Part shown: one piece after another, positions 10,637 through 19,503 of the stretch
Layout: every line of letters begins with the position of its first letter
Position numbering within the stretch: position 1 is the stretch's first letter
Source: an uncultured Paracoccaceae bacterium
Lineage (GTDB): Bacteria > Pseudomonadota > Alphaproteobacteria > Rhodobacterales > Rhodobacteraceae
Length of the DNA: 64,000 bases
Reading direction: 5' to 3'
Assembly (NCBI GenBank): GCA_937872465.1
Contig: CALMSR010000052.1
Span: forward strand, 1 to 64,000
The notes under the pieces: generated by a model
What the model was told of the DNA's origin: nothing
What the model saw: the letters and a program-made list of their open reading frames with translations, nothing else
Databases searched by the model: none
Program-made: the position numbers and the translations under genes

Positions 10637-12211
10637 ATGGAGAGCGATCCGGTCAACGTCAAGAAGCTGGAGGCCGCGCTCCTGGTGAACCGGGGCGAGC
10701 TCTTCCGCTTCGGCAGCGCGCTGCTCTTCGTGGTGCTGATCATGCTCTTCACCATGGCGAACAGCCCGGGCGGACAGCACGGCACGCTGCTCGTGGCCGC
10801 GGCGATGATCGGCGGCTACATGGCGCTCAACATCGGCGCCAACGACGTGGCCAACAACGTCGGCCCGGCGGTGGGGTCGCAAGCGATCACCCTGGCCGGG
10901 GCCATCACCATCGCCGCGATCTTCGAGGCCTCGGGCGCGCTGATCGCCGGCGGCGAGGTCGTGGGGACCATCAAGAACGGCATCATCGACCCGGGCCTGA
11001 TCGCCGATGCCGACACCTTCATCTGGCTGATGACGGCGGCGCTGCTCGCGGCCGCGATCTGGCTCAACCTCGCCACCGCCATGGGCGCGCCGGTGTCCAC
11101 GACCCATGCGATCGTCGGCGGCGTGCTGGGCGCGGGCATCGCCGCGGGCGGCTGGGGCATCGCCGATTGGGCGGAAGTGCTGCGCATCGCGGCCTCCTGG
11201 GTGATCTCGCCGGTCCTGGGCGGGCTCATCGCTGCGGGGTTCCTCTATCTCATCAAGCGCACGATCACCTATCGCCCCGACCTGATGCGGGCGGCGCGCA
11301 CCATGGTGCCGCTCCTGATCGCGGTGATGGCATGGGCCTTCACGACCTATGTCGCGCTCAAGGGCCTCTCGCATGTCCTGGCCTTCAGCTTCGTTTCCGC
11401 GAGCCTCCTGGGCGCGGTCGTGGCGGGCGTGATCTGGCTGATGATGCGGCGCTACGTCGCCGAGAAGGCGCCGGATCTCAGCAACGACAAGGAGGGCGTG
11501 AACGAGCTCTTCACCGTGCCGCTGATCTTTGCGGCGGCGCTGCTGAGCTTCGCCCATGGCGCCAACGACGTCGCCAATGCGGTGGGGCCGCTCGCGGGGA
11601 TCAATGACGCGGTGATGTCCGGCGGCGTCACCGAGAGGGCCGCGATCCCGCTCTGGGTCATGCTGGTCGGTGCGGTGGGGATCGCGCTCGGCCTCGCGCT
11701 CTACGGGCCGAAGCTGATCCGCACCGTCGGCTCGGAGATCACCGACCTCGACAAGGCGCGCGCCTATTGCATCGCCATCGCCGCGGCGATCACGGTGATC
11801 CTCGCCTCGCAATTCGGCCTTCCGGTCAGCTCGACCCATATCGCGGTGGGCGGGGTCTTCGGCGTGGGTTTCCTGCGCGAATACCTCAAGGTCAGCTATG
11901 CACGGAAGATCGAGGAGATCCGGTCGCACCACCACGATGCCGACCAGGCCACGGTCGAGGCGTTCCTGGAACGCTTCGACGCGGCCAGCGTCGACGAGAA
12001 GGGCAGGATGCTGGCGGAGCTCAAGGCGGCGAGGGCGGGCAGCACCCTTCACAAGGCCGAGCGCAAGGATCTGCGGCGGCTGCACCGGATCGAGCTGGTC
12101 AAGCGCTCGCTCCTCCTGCGCATCGCCGCGGCCTGGGTGATCACCGTGCCGGCCACCGCGCTGGCCAGCGCGATGTTCTTCTTCATGATCCGCGGCGCGT
12201 TGCTGCCATGA
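10637..12211 (+). CDS. pit: Inorganic phosphate transporter, PiT family
   Basis: Predicted inner-membrane protein of 524 residues with about ten to twelve hydrophobic segments. It would import phosphate, probably as a metal-phosphate complex driven by the proton gradient. The two inverted-repeat PD001131-type signatures are visible: NIGANDVANNVGPAVGS near residue 60 and AHGANDVANAVGPLAG near residue 305, each followed later by a PVSTTHAIVGGVLG-type motif. A C-terminal charged helical segment (about 425-495) precedes a last membrane helix. The start at 10637 has GGAGGGG upstream; the longer frame to 10511 would read through the Pho-box-like region. It is the first gene of the operon and overlaps the UspA gene by ATGA. 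Confidence 0.93.
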   Translation: MESDPVNVKKLEAALLVNRGELFRFGSALLFVVLIMLFTMANSPGGQHGTLLVAAAMIGGYMALNIGANDVANNVGPAVGSQAITLAGAITIAAIFEASGALIAGGEVVGTIKNGIIDPGLIADADTFIWLMTAALLAAAIWLNLATAMGAPVSTTHAIVGGVLGAGIAAGGWGIADWAEVLRIAASWVISPVLGGLIAAGFLYLIKRTITYRPDLMRAARTMVPLLIAVMAWAFTTYVALKGLSHVLAFSFVSASLLGAVVAGVIWLMMRRYVAEKAPDLSNDKEGVNELFTVPLIFAAALLSFAHGANDVANAVGPLAGINDAVMSGGVTERAAIPLWVMLVGAVGIALGLALYGPKLIRTVGSEITDLDKARAYCIAIAAAITVILASQFGLPVSSTHIAVGGVFGVGFLREYLKVSYARKIEEIRSHHHDADQATVEAFLERFDAASVDEKGRMLAELKAARAGSTLHKAERKDLRRLHRIELVKRSLLLRIAAAWVITVPATALASAMFFFMIRGALLP

Positions 12212-12690
12212 GCGGCGAGCCGGGCCCGGCCTCCCGCGACACCATCCTCTGCGCGGTCGATTTCTCGGGCGATTCCGCAGCCGCACTCGGCTGGGCCTGC
12301 CGCCAGGCGGTCCTGACCGACGCGCGGCTGGTGCTGCTCCATGTCGTGCACGATCCGGCGTCGAGCCCGGGCTTCTATCGCCGCGTGGGATCGGCGTGGC
12401 TGGAGCCGATGATCGCGGTCGCCGAGGACATGATGGCCGAGTTCCTCGCGGCCTTCCGGGCGGAGGACCTGCCGGCGCCGGCGGGGCTCGAGACCCGGCT
12501 GGTGCGCGGGCTGCCCCCCGGGCGCATCGTCGAGGTCGCGCGGGAGCTGGGCGCGGATCTGGTGGTGGTCGGAAGCCGCGGCCGGACCGGTCTGCCGCAT
12601 ATCCTGCTCGGATCGGTGGCCGAGCGGGTGGTGCAGACGGCGCCGATGCCCGTGACGGTGGTCAAGCGAAGGGACGCGGCCCCGGCATGA
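12208..12690 (+). CDS. Universal stress protein, UspA family
   Basis: Predicted cytoplasmic protein of 160 residues with one Usp domain. The N-terminus ILCAVDFSGDS supplies the acidic residue of the nucleotide pocket, and near the C-terminus GSRGRTGLPHILLGS fits the G-2x-G-9x-G(S/T) motif of ATP-binding Usp proteins, so nucleotide binding is plausible. It is inserted between two phosphate transporters, overlapping both by the four bases ATGA. This suggests co-translation and perhaps a role in sensing ATP or regulating transport; that role is inference only. Confidence 0.9.
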   Translation: MSGEPGPASRDTILCAVDFSGDSAAALGWACRQAVLTDARLVLLHVVHDPASSPGFYRRVGSAWLEPMIAVAEDMMAEFLAAFRAEDLPAPAGLETRLVRGLPPGRIVEVARELGADLVVVGSRGRTGLPHILLGSVAERVVQTAPMPVTVVKRRDAAPA

Positions 12691-14366
12691 CGGCCGAGCT
12701 CGACCAGTTCGACCTCTGGGCCGGGCTGGCCGGCGGGCTGGCGCTCTTCCTCTTCGGCATGGATCTGATGACCGCCGCGGTCAAGCGCGCCGCGGGCGAG
12801 CATCTCAAGACCCTGCTCGGCCGGGTCACGCGCAACCGCTTCCTCGGCGCGCTGGCGGGCGCCGCGGTCACCGGGCTGGTGAATTCCTCCACCGTGACGA
12901 CGGTGATCCTCGTGGGGTTCATCTCGGCCGGGCTGATGTCCATGGCCCAGAGCGTCAGCGTGATCATGGGCGCCAATATCGGCAGCACGGTGACGGCGCA
13001 GATCCTGGCGTTCAACGTCACGCGCCTCGCGCTGCCGATGATCGCGCTGGGGTTCCTCCTGGCCTTCCAGACCCGGCGGGAGCCCTGGAGGGACTATGGC
13101 CGGATGCTGCTCGGGCTCGGCTTCGTCTTCTACGGGATGGGGCTGATGAGCGCGGCGATGGTGCCGCTGCGGACGAACGAGACGTTCATCGACTTCATCG
13201 CCGCGCTCGCCAATCCTGTGGCGGCCATCCTCACGGGCATGATCTTCACCGCGCTGGTGCATTCCTCGGCGACGACCACCGGCATCGTCATCGTGCTGGC
13301 CGGGCAGGGGATGCTGACGCTCGAGACCGCCATCGCCGTGGCCCTCGGCGCCAATGTCGGAACCTGCGCGACCGCGGGCCTCGCCGCGGTCGGCAAGCCG
13401 CGCGAGGCCGTTCGCGCGGCGCTGGTGCATGTGCTCTTCAACGTCGCGGGCGTGCTGATCTGGGTCGCCTTCATCCCGCAGCTGGCGGCGCTGGTCCGCC
13501 ATGTCTCGCCTGCGGGCGACGTGCCGCGGCAGGTGGCCAATGCCCATACGATCTTCAACGTGGCCAATACGCTCGTCTTCATCGGCTTCACGACGCAGAT
13601 CGCGCGGCTGGTCGAATGGATGGTGCCCGACCGTCCGATCGCCGCGGACGAGCCGCTGAAGCCGCTCTATCTCGACGCGGCGCTGCTCTCCACGCCGGCG
13701 GTGGCGATGGAGAACGCCCGGCGCGAGCTCGGCCGGATGGGGACTTATGTCGCGGACATGCTCGACCGCGCGCTGCCGGCGGTGCTGGGGAACTCGCGCG
13801 GCGCGCTTCACGCGCTCGAGGCCATGGACAAGCCGGTGGACCGGCTGCACCAGGCGATCATCGCCTATCTCGGCCGGGTATCGCTCAACCGCCTCTCGGA
13901 GGACCAGGCGCAGACCCTGATGCAGCTCGTCGCCATGTCGAACGATCTGGAGCATGTGGGCGACCGCATCGCCACGGATCTGACCACATCGACACGCAAG
14001 CGGCTCGACGAGCATGCCCCGATCAGGCCCGAGGCGGCGCGGCGGATCACCGCTTATCACGCCGATGTCGCGAAGGCTTTGCGGCAGGCGGTCCGGGCGG
14101 TGATGGAGGAGGATGCGGCGCTGGCGGCGGAGGTGCGGGGGATGAAGCGGGAGGTGACGGGGCTCTCCCGGGACATCGCCCGCGAGCGCTTCCGCCACGT
14201 TCCCGATCGCGTCGATGGCGCGCTGATGGCCTATGTCCGCGAGGTCGAGATCGTGGAGATCCTCGACGGCATCTTCAAGATCGCCCGCCGCATCGCCCGC
14301 GGCGAGATCGAGACCGGAGCGGAGCCGGAACCGGATGCCCCGCCGGTGGCGGCCGCGGCCCGCTGA
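12687..14366 (+). CDS. Na/Pi cotransporter family protein
   Basis: Predicted protein of 559 residues, with an N-terminal membrane domain (about residues 1-320) and a C-terminal PhoU-like helical domain (about 345-540). The membrane part has the two NptA/YjbB-type repeats: GLVNSSTVTTVILVGF with MGANIGSTVTAQ, and ALVHSSATTTGIVIV with LGANVGTCATA. In the helical part MSNDLEHVGDRIATDL is PhoU-like. It would mediate sodium-coupled phosphate uptake, or export as proposed for YjbB. It is the last gene of the pit-uspA operon. The long frame upstream of 12687 runs through the UspA gene and is not coding. Confidence 0.92.
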   Translation: MTAELDQFDLWAGLAGGLALFLFGMDLMTAAVKRAAGEHLKTLLGRVTRNRFLGALAGAAVTGLVNSSTVTTVILVGFISAGLMSMAQSVSVIMGANIGSTVTAQILAFNVTRLALPMIALGFLLAFQTRREPWRDYGRMLLGLGFVFYGMGLMSAAMVPLRTNETFIDFIAALANPVAAILTGMIFTALVHSSATTTGIVIVLAGQGMLTLETAIAVALGANVGTCATAGLAAVGKPREAVRAALVHVLFNVAGVLIWVAFIPQLAALVRHVSPAGDVPRQVANAHTIFNVANTLVFIGFTTQIARLVEWMVPDRPIAADEPLKPLYLDAALLSTPAVAMENARRELGRMGTYVADMLDRALPAVLGNSRGALHALEAMDKPVDRLHQAIIAYLGRVSLNRLSEDQAQTLMQLVAMSNDLEHVGDRIATDLTTSTRKRLDEHAPIRPEAARRITAYHADVAKALRQAVRAVMEEDAALAAEVRGMKREVTGLSRDIARERFRHVPDRVDGALMAYVREVEIVEILDGIFKIARRIARGEIETGAEPEPDAPPVAAAAR

Positions 14367-14471
14367 GGGGCGGGGCGCGCGCGCGGGGGTCTTCACGGAA
14401 CCGTGTGTGGGCGGAGCGCGGCGGGGCGCTAGCCTTGAAAGGCCGGTCGGCGGACATCAGGGAGGAACGAC

Positions 14472-15098
14472 ATGCACAGGGCAGCGGGCATCGCGGCGGT
14501 GGTACTTGCGGGCGGCCTCGGGGCGGCCGCGGCGCAGGAGGGGACGATGAGCTTCTTCGTCACCAGCCAGAACCCCGGCCAGGGCGCGAATTTCGGCGGC
14601 CTCGCGGGGGCGGACGCGCATTGCGCCAGCCTCGCCGAAGCCGCCGGCGTCACCGGCAGGACCTGGGCGGCCTATCTCTCCACGAGCAGCGTCGATGCGC
14701 GCGACCGGATCGGCAGCGGGCCCTGGGTCAATGCCGAAGGCGTGGTGATCGCCGAAAGCGTCGAGGCGCTGCACGGCGAGGGCAACAACATCACCAAGGC
14801 GACGGCGCTCGACGAGACCGGGGCGATGGTCAACGGGCGCGGCGACGATCCCAACCGGCACGACATCCTGACCGGGTCGATGCCGGACGGCACCCGGGCG
14901 GCGGAGACCTGCGGCGACTGGACGCTCGGCGGCGAGGAGGGGGCCGCGATCGTCGGCCACCACGATCGCATGGGGCTCGACGAGTCCGCGGCGGCGATGT
15001 CGTGGAATTCCTCCCATGCCTCGCGCGGTGGGTGCAGCCTCCCGGCACTGCGCGGGACCGGTGGCGACGGGCTGCTCTACTGCTTCGCCGTCGACTGA
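14472..15098 (+). CDS. Secreted lectin-like protein
   Basis: Predicted protein of 208 residues with a cleavable signal peptide (hydrophobic residues 4-20, then AAAQEG). The mature part has the layout of lectin-like/endostatin-type bacterial exported proteins: SFFVTSQNPGQGANFGGLAGADAHC near its start, RTWAAYLST, an internal GPWVNAEG segment, and C-terminal cysteines in CGDWTL, GGCSLP and YCFAVD that could form disulfides. It should act in the periplasm or outside the cell. The ligand is unknown. GGAGGAA lies just upstream of the ATG. An imperfect GC hairpin (15105-15112 with 15131-15138) follows the stop. Confidence 0.75.
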   Translation: MHRAAGIAAVVLAGGLGAAAAQEGTMSFFVTSQNPGQGANFGGLAGADAHCASLAEAAGVTGRTWAAYLSTSSVDARDRIGSGPWVNAEGVVIAESVEALHGEGNNITKATALDETGAMVNGRGDDPNRHDILTGSMPDGTRAAETCGDWTLGGEEGAAIVGHHDRMGLDESAAAMSWNSSHASRGGCSLPALRGTGGDGLLYCFAVD

Positions 15099-15402
15099 GG
15101 TATTCGGGCGCCTCGGGGCCTCGCCGCCGCGGCGCCCGGGCAGGCATTCCATCCCGTAGCCCCTCTCGAAGCCGCCGAGCGTGCAAGGAAGGCGCGCGGG
15201 GGGCGCGCAGCGCGCGTTCCGGAAGCGATGCTCGGTGCCGTGGGCGCGCTTGGTGGCGCTGCCGCGCCGGGCTCGGCGACAGTTTTGCGCGAATTGCCCG
15301 GGCTTTTCCGTGCCGTGGCGATCCCGCGCACCGGGATCTTGGGAAAGCGTTAAGGAACGCGGCCCAGAATCCGGTGCTTGGGAGAGCTTCGGGGGAGCTG
15401 GG
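15099..15402. other. Intergenic region, 304 bases
   Basis: Beyond the hairpin-forming repeat at 15105-15138 I see no gene here; the open frames are shadows. It should include the promoter of the GAF-GGDEF gene, but no hexamer pair is clear in this GC-rich sequence. Confidence 0.4.
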
Positions 15403-16479
15403 ATGAGTCTCGACACGGATGGCGAGTTCGAACGGCTGAACGCGCTCAGGCGCTACGCGATCCTCGACACGCCGCCCGAGGGGGCCTTCGACCGCATCAC
15501 CGCGCTCGCGGCCGAGATGCTCGAGGCGCCGGTCGCCATGGTCAGCCTCGTCGACGCCAACCGGATCTGGTACAAATCGGTGCACGGTCCCGCGGGGCTG
15601 CGCGAGATCGCGCGCGGCCCGACGCTCTGCGGCGCGGCGATCGAGGAGGACGGCGTCTACATGGTCGAGCAGGCCAGCGCCGATCCGCGCACCCAGGAGC
15701 ATCCGCTGGTCACGGGCCCCTTCGGGCTGGAATTCTACATCGGCGTGCCGCTGAAGACCCACGAGGGCTATGTGCTGGGCACGCTCTGCTGCATGGACAC
15801 CCGGCCGCGCAGCGCCGATCTGCGCCAGCGGCGCTATCTCGAGACGCTGGCGGCGATCGTGATGGACGAGATCGAGCTCCGGCGGTCCGCGGCGCAGATC
15901 TCGCGGCTGAGCGAGGCCCTGGCCGCCGCCTGCAGCGATCTCGAGCGCCGGGCCTGCTTCGATCCGCTCACCGGCGTGCTCGCGCGGGCGGCGATGCTCG
16001 ACCGCACAGGCCGGCTCCTGGAGCGCGCGGTCGCCGGGGCGAAGGGGGCGGCGCTGCTGGTGGTCGACGTCGATCGCTTCAAGGGGATCAACGACACCTA
16101 TGGCCACGGGGTGGGCGACCGGGTGCTCAAGGAGGTGGCCAGCCGCATGGCGGGAAGCTGCCGCGGCGGCGACCTTCTGGGGCGCATCGGCGGCGAGGAG
16201 TTTCTCGCGGTCTTCGCCGAGGTCACCCCCGAAGAGGCCCTGACCATCGCCGAGCGGCTCCGCGAGGCGGTCTGCCGCACGCCGGTGCCGCTTCCCGGCG
16301 GTGCGCCGCTGGAGGTCACGGTGAGCGGCGGCCTGCGGGCGGTCCTCCCCGGCGACAAGCCCGCTCCGCTGGGCGATTCCATGGCCGAGGCCGATGCCGC
16401 GCTCTATGCGGCCAAGTCCGGCGGGCGGAACCGGATCGTGCTGTCCGACGGATCGCAGATGCCGCCGCCGGCGGCCTGA
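15403..16479 (+). CDS. GAF domain diguanylate cyclase
   Basis: Predicted soluble protein of 358 residues. A GAF sensor domain covers about 1-160 (AILDTPPEGAFDRIT, MVSLVDANRIWYKS, IGVPLKTHEGYVLGTLCCMD), followed by a short coiled linker and a GGDEF domain from about 185 to 350. The active-site motif is GGEEF (263-267), with VDVDRFKGINDTYGHGVGD for metal and GTP binding. RGGD at 254-257, five residues before the active site, matches the RxxD inhibitory site, so product feedback appears intact. It should make cyclic di-GMP from GTP in response to an unknown ligand. No phosphodiesterase domain is present. The start at 15403 follows a GGGGGAGCTGGG stretch. Confidence 0.93.
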   Translation: MSLDTDGEFERLNALRRYAILDTPPEGAFDRITALAAEMLEAPVAMVSLVDANRIWYKSVHGPAGLREIARGPTLCGAAIEEDGVYMVEQASADPRTQEHPLVTGPFGLEFYIGVPLKTHEGYVLGTLCCMDTRPRSADLRQRRYLETLAAIVMDEIELRRSAAQISRLSEALAAACSDLERRACFDPLTGVLARAAMLDRTGRLLERAVAGAKGAALLVVDVDRFKGINDTYGHGVGDRVLKEVASRMAGSCRGGDLLGRIGGEEFLAVFAEVTPEEALTIAERLREAVCRTPVPLPGGAPLEVTVSGGLRAVLPGDKPAPLGDSMAEADAALYAAKSGGRNRIVLSDGSQMPPPAA

Positions 16480-16559
16480 GCCCGCCCGCGCGTTTTCCTT
16501 GGACCCTGCGGCGCGGCGCGGCTAGGCTCGCGGGCAAGGAGCAAGCGGCGGAGGGACGC

Positions 16560-17528
16560 ATGGAGAAGGGTCCGGTGCGCTGGGGCATCCTGGGAGCCGC
16601 GAAGATCGCGCGGGAATGGGTGGCCCCGGCGATCCATGCCAGTGCCCGCGGGGTGGTGGCGGCGGTCGGCAGCCGGGACCGGGCCAAGGCCGCGGCGATG
16701 GCGGCGCCCTATGGTGCCCGGGCGGTGGAGGGATACGAGGCGCTGCTGGCCGATCCCGGGGTCGATGCCATCTACATCCCCCTGCCCAACGGCGACCACG
16801 TGGCATGGACGCTGAAATGCCTCGAGGCGGGCAAGCACGTGCTCTGCGAGAAGCCGATCGCGCTCGCGGCAGGCGAGATCGACGATCTGATCGCCGCGCG
16901 CGACCGCACCGGGCTCGTGGCGGCGGAGGCCTTCATGGTCACGCATCACCCGCAATGGCTCCGGGTGCGCGAGCTGCTGCGGGAGGGTGCGGTCGGCCGG
17001 CTGCGCCATGTCCAGGGCGCCTTCAGCTTCTTCAACGAGGATCCGGGCAATATCCGCAACCAGGCGGATCTCGGCGGCGGCGCGCTGCGCGACATCGGCG
17101 TCTATCCCAGCGTCGTCACCCGCTACGTCACCGGCGCCGAGCCGGAGCGGATCGCGGCGGCGATCGACTGGGACATGGGGATCGACGCCACGGCGCGGGT
17201 GCAGGCGGCGTTCCCGGAGTTCCATCTCGATTTCTACGTCTCCATGCGCATGGCGCCGCGGCAGCTGATGACCTTCCACGGCGACGGCGGCTGGCTCTCG
17301 GTCCATGCGGCCTTCAACGCCGGCGCCTATGGCGACGAGGTCATCGAGATCCGCGCGAGCGACGCGACGACCATCCTCGAGCGCTTCCCGCGCGCCGACC
17401 AGTACCGGGCGCAGGCCGATGCCTTCAACGCCTCGGTGCTGGACGGCGCGCCCTTCGCCTGCCCGCTCGAGTTCTCGCGGGGCAACCAGCGCATGATCGA
17501 CATGATCTATGCCGCCGCCGCCGCATGA
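16560..17528 (+). CDS. Gfo/Idh/MocA family oxidoreductase
   Basis: Predicted protein of 322 residues. The N-terminal Rossmann domain starts RWGILGAAKIAREWV and continues with DAIYIPLPNGDHVAWTLKCLEAGKHVLCEKPIA, where EKP is the family signature with its catalytic lysine. The C-terminal alpha/beta domain has GGGALRDIGVYPS. Such enzymes oxidise or reduce sugars and polyols, or diols, with NAD(P); the substrate cannot be read from the sequence. The start follows GGAGGGACGC. It is 80 bases downstream of the GGDEF gene, with the PPOX flavoprotein gene directly after it. Confidence 0.92.
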   Translation: MEKGPVRWGILGAAKIAREWVAPAIHASARGVVAAVGSRDRAKAAAMAAPYGARAVEGYEALLADPGVDAIYIPLPNGDHVAWTLKCLEAGKHVLCEKPIALAAGEIDDLIAARDRTGLVAAEAFMVTHHPQWLRVRELLREGAVGRLRHVQGAFSFFNEDPGNIRNQADLGGGALRDIGVYPSVVTRYVTGAEPERIAAAIDWDMGIDATARVQAAFPEFHLDFYVSMRMAPRQLMTFHGDGGWLSVHAAFNAGAYGDEVIEIRASDATTILERFPRADQYRAQADAFNASVLDGAPFACPLEFSRGNQRMIDMIYAAAAA

Positions 17529-17535
17529 GGGGAGC

Positions 17536-18189
17536 GTGGGCGCAGGCCGGGATGCGGCGGCGCTGTTCGACGAGGTGATCGAGAGCCCGGAGAGGCTGCG
17601 CGCGCTTTTCCCGCCGGTGCACGAAAGGGCGGCGGTCAAGGTGATCGACCATATCGATCCGATCTGCCGCCGCTACATCGCCGCCTCGCCCTTCGTGCTG
17701 ATCGCGACGCGCGGCGCGGACGGGCGGCTCGACGTCTCGCCCAAGGGCGACCCGGCCGGCTTCGTGCAGGTGCTCGATGCGCATACCCTGGCGATCCCCG
17801 ACCGGCCGGGCAACAACCGCCTGGACAGTTTCGGGAACCTGCTGGCGCATCCGGAGATCGCGCTCCTCTTCCTGATCCCCGGCAACGGCGACACGCTGAG
17901 GGTGAGCGGCACGGCGCAGCTCGTGCAGGACGCGCGATTGCAGGCGCAGATGGCGAGGAACGGTCGCGAGCCGGCCCTGATCCTGATCGTCCATGTCGAG
18001 GAAGCCTATACGCATTGCCCGAGATGCATGGTCCGCTCCGGCCTGTGGTCGCCCGACCGCTGGCCCGATCTCGGCGAGGTGCCGACGCTCGCCGAGGCCC
18101 TGTCGGCGCATGTGGCACTGGCGACGGGGCAGCGGGACCCGGAATCGCCGCCGCGTCCCGCCGGGGACGAGGGCGGGAGCCCGCCATGA
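17536..18189 (+). CDS. FMN-binding PPOX-type flavoprotein, MSMEG_1061-like
   Basis: Predicted protein of 217 residues in the split-barrel flavin reductase/pyridoxamine-phosphate-oxidase superfamily. Characteristic segments are SPFVLIATRGADGRLDVSPKG, LAIPDRPGNNRLDSFGN, ALLFLIPGNGDTLRVSG and EAYTHCPRC, which match the MSMEG_1061-type subfamily. It probably binds FMN or F420-like cofactors; the substrate is unknown. I chose GTG at 17536, just after GAGGGGAGC, because an in-frame ATG at 17509 lies inside the previous gene and lacks a ribosome-binding site, but that longer start is possible. A bidirectional hairpin follows the stop. Confidence 0.85.
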   Translation: MGAGRDAAALFDEVIESPERLRALFPPVHERAAVKVIDHIDPICRRYIAASPFVLIATRGADGRLDVSPKGDPAGFVQVLDAHTLAIPDRPGNNRLDSFGNLLAHPEIALLFLIPGNGDTLRVSGTAQLVQDARLQAQMARNGREPALILIVHVEEAYTHCPRCMVRSGLWSPDRWPDLGEVPTLAEALSAHVALATGQRDPESPPRPAGDEGGSPP

Positions 18190-18194
18190 CGGAA

Positions 18195-18217
18195 ACGGCC
18201 GGACGAGGTCCGGCCGT
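18195..18217. terminator. Bidirectional hairpin between convergent genes
   Basis: Perfect 10-bp stem (18195-18204 with 18208-18217) around a GAG loop, located between the stops of the PPOX flavoprotein gene and the minus-strand VPLPA-CTERM gene. It could terminate transcription from both sides. Confidence 0.6.
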
Positions 18218-18247
18218 CGCTGCGTTCGGATTGGCGAGCGGACGGCG

Positions 18248-19039
18248 TCAGACCGGCGCGCGGCGGCGCCGGAAGACACCGAAGCCGGCAAGGCCGCCCA
18301 TCAGGAGGAGCCCCGCACCCGGCAGCGGAACCGGCGCGACCCGGGCCACCGTGACGTCGTCGATGCCGAAGCCGTCGTTGAGATTGCTCGTCAGCGTCAC
18401 CTTGGCGCCATGCACGAAATCGTCGAACAGGATCCTGACGAAATTGATGTTGCCGTTGGGCTGCCGGGGGATGGAGGCCAGGGTGGTGGAATAGCCCGCC
18501 GCCTCGACCTTGATGCTGAACTGCGTTCCCTTGATGTCGCCGACGTCGCCGAGCATGAAGGCGAGGCTGTCAAAGCGGCCGAAGCCGGTGCTCGCGCCGA
18601 TCGTCCAGACCATGGAGGTCAGGTCGTTGCTGTCGAGCCAGTTCTCGCCGCCGTCGGTGCTGTTCTGGCGGCCCCAGAGCGTCCCGTCGGGGCTGTTGCC
18701 CACACCGTTGTCGGCCCGGATCTCGAGCCCGCTTCCGCCATTGACCGACGAGCCCCCCGGCCCGCCGTTCGACGCGCTGATCGCCTTGAAGGTCCCGGCG
18801 TTGGTCTCGACCGGATTGTCGGTGCCCACGAGGCCACCCCAGGGCGTGAAGCTCTCGAAGTCCTCGACGACATTGGCTCGGGTGCCGGTCAGGTAGGTGG
18901 CATAGGCCGCCTGCGCCCCGGAAAGGTTCGTCATCCCGAAGGTGTCGATCGAGATGTTCACGCTTGCCGCGCTCGCACCCTGGGCGAGTCCGGCAAGCAG
19001 GATGGCTGCGCCAAAGAGGCGCTTGGGTACTAGGTACAT
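18248..19039 (-). CDS. VPLPA-CTERM sorting domain-containing protein
   Basis: Predicted protein of 263 residues. It has a signal peptide (residues 1-23, ending GASAAS), a beta-rich Gly/Asn-rich extracellular domain with GIDDVTVA near its end, and a C-terminal sorting signal: VPLPGAGLLLM, a hydrophobic helix and the basic tail RRRRAPV. That tripartite signal (motif, membrane helix, Arg cluster) is the substrate tag of exosortase systems in Proteobacteria; here the usual VPLPA reads VPLPG. No exosortase gene is in the window. The start at 19039 follows GGAGTGAG; the frame continues upstream but lacks a better start. It is probably surface anchored or exported; its function is unknown. Confidence 0.85.
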   Translation of the reverse strand: MYLVPKRLFGAAILLAGLAQGASAASVNISIDTFGMTNLSGAQAAYATYLTGTRANVVEDFESFTPWGGLVGTDNPVETNAGTFKAISASNGGPGGSSVNGGSGLEIRADNGVGNSPDGTLWGRQNSTDGGENWLDSNDLTSMVWTIGASTGFGRFDSLAFMLGDVGDIKGTQFSIKVEAAGYSTTLASIPRQPNGNINFVRILFDDFVHGAKVTLTSNLNDGFGIDDVTVARVAPVPLPGAGLLLMGGLAGFGVFRRRRAPV

Positions 19040-19503
19040 GCTACTCACTCCACTCGCTTGTACGGGTGAGACATGAACCGGCATCGAGATGCTTTCAAAT
19101 CGAATCAAACTTAACGGCAATGCCCCCGATCCGCCCCGCTGCGGGGCCGGGTGTGTCCGGATACGCGCAGAACGATACGATCCACGGCAGAAACAACCTG
19201 GGGCCTATGCGAACGCCCCAGCGGCCCGTCTGGAGGCCGGTCAGCTGGGATCTGCGCCCTCAGGGAAGGCTCGGGTTTCGTGGGGGATCCCGACGCGCGC
19301 CCGTTAACCATGGCCGCTGTTTCCGCCCGCCGGAAAGCTTCCGCTAAGCACGACGGCACGGCCTGCGCCCGGATTCAACCTCCGGCAATGCCCGCGCGCT
19401 ATCGCTGGCGGGACCGGGGCGAATCGGCCGGGAACGGCCGCCGAGCACCGGATCTTGCCTGAGAACGGTTTTGCGGTCAGTTTGTGTAACAGGTGGGCTT
19501 GAC
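19040..19503. other. Intergenic region, 464 bases
   Basis: This divergent interval lies between the VPLPA-CTERM gene and the L,D-transpeptidase gene. Around 19085-19120 it is locally AT-rich, as expected for the minus-strand promoter. No reading frame here has family resemblance, and I find no convincing hexamer pair or repeat. Confidence 0.4.
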
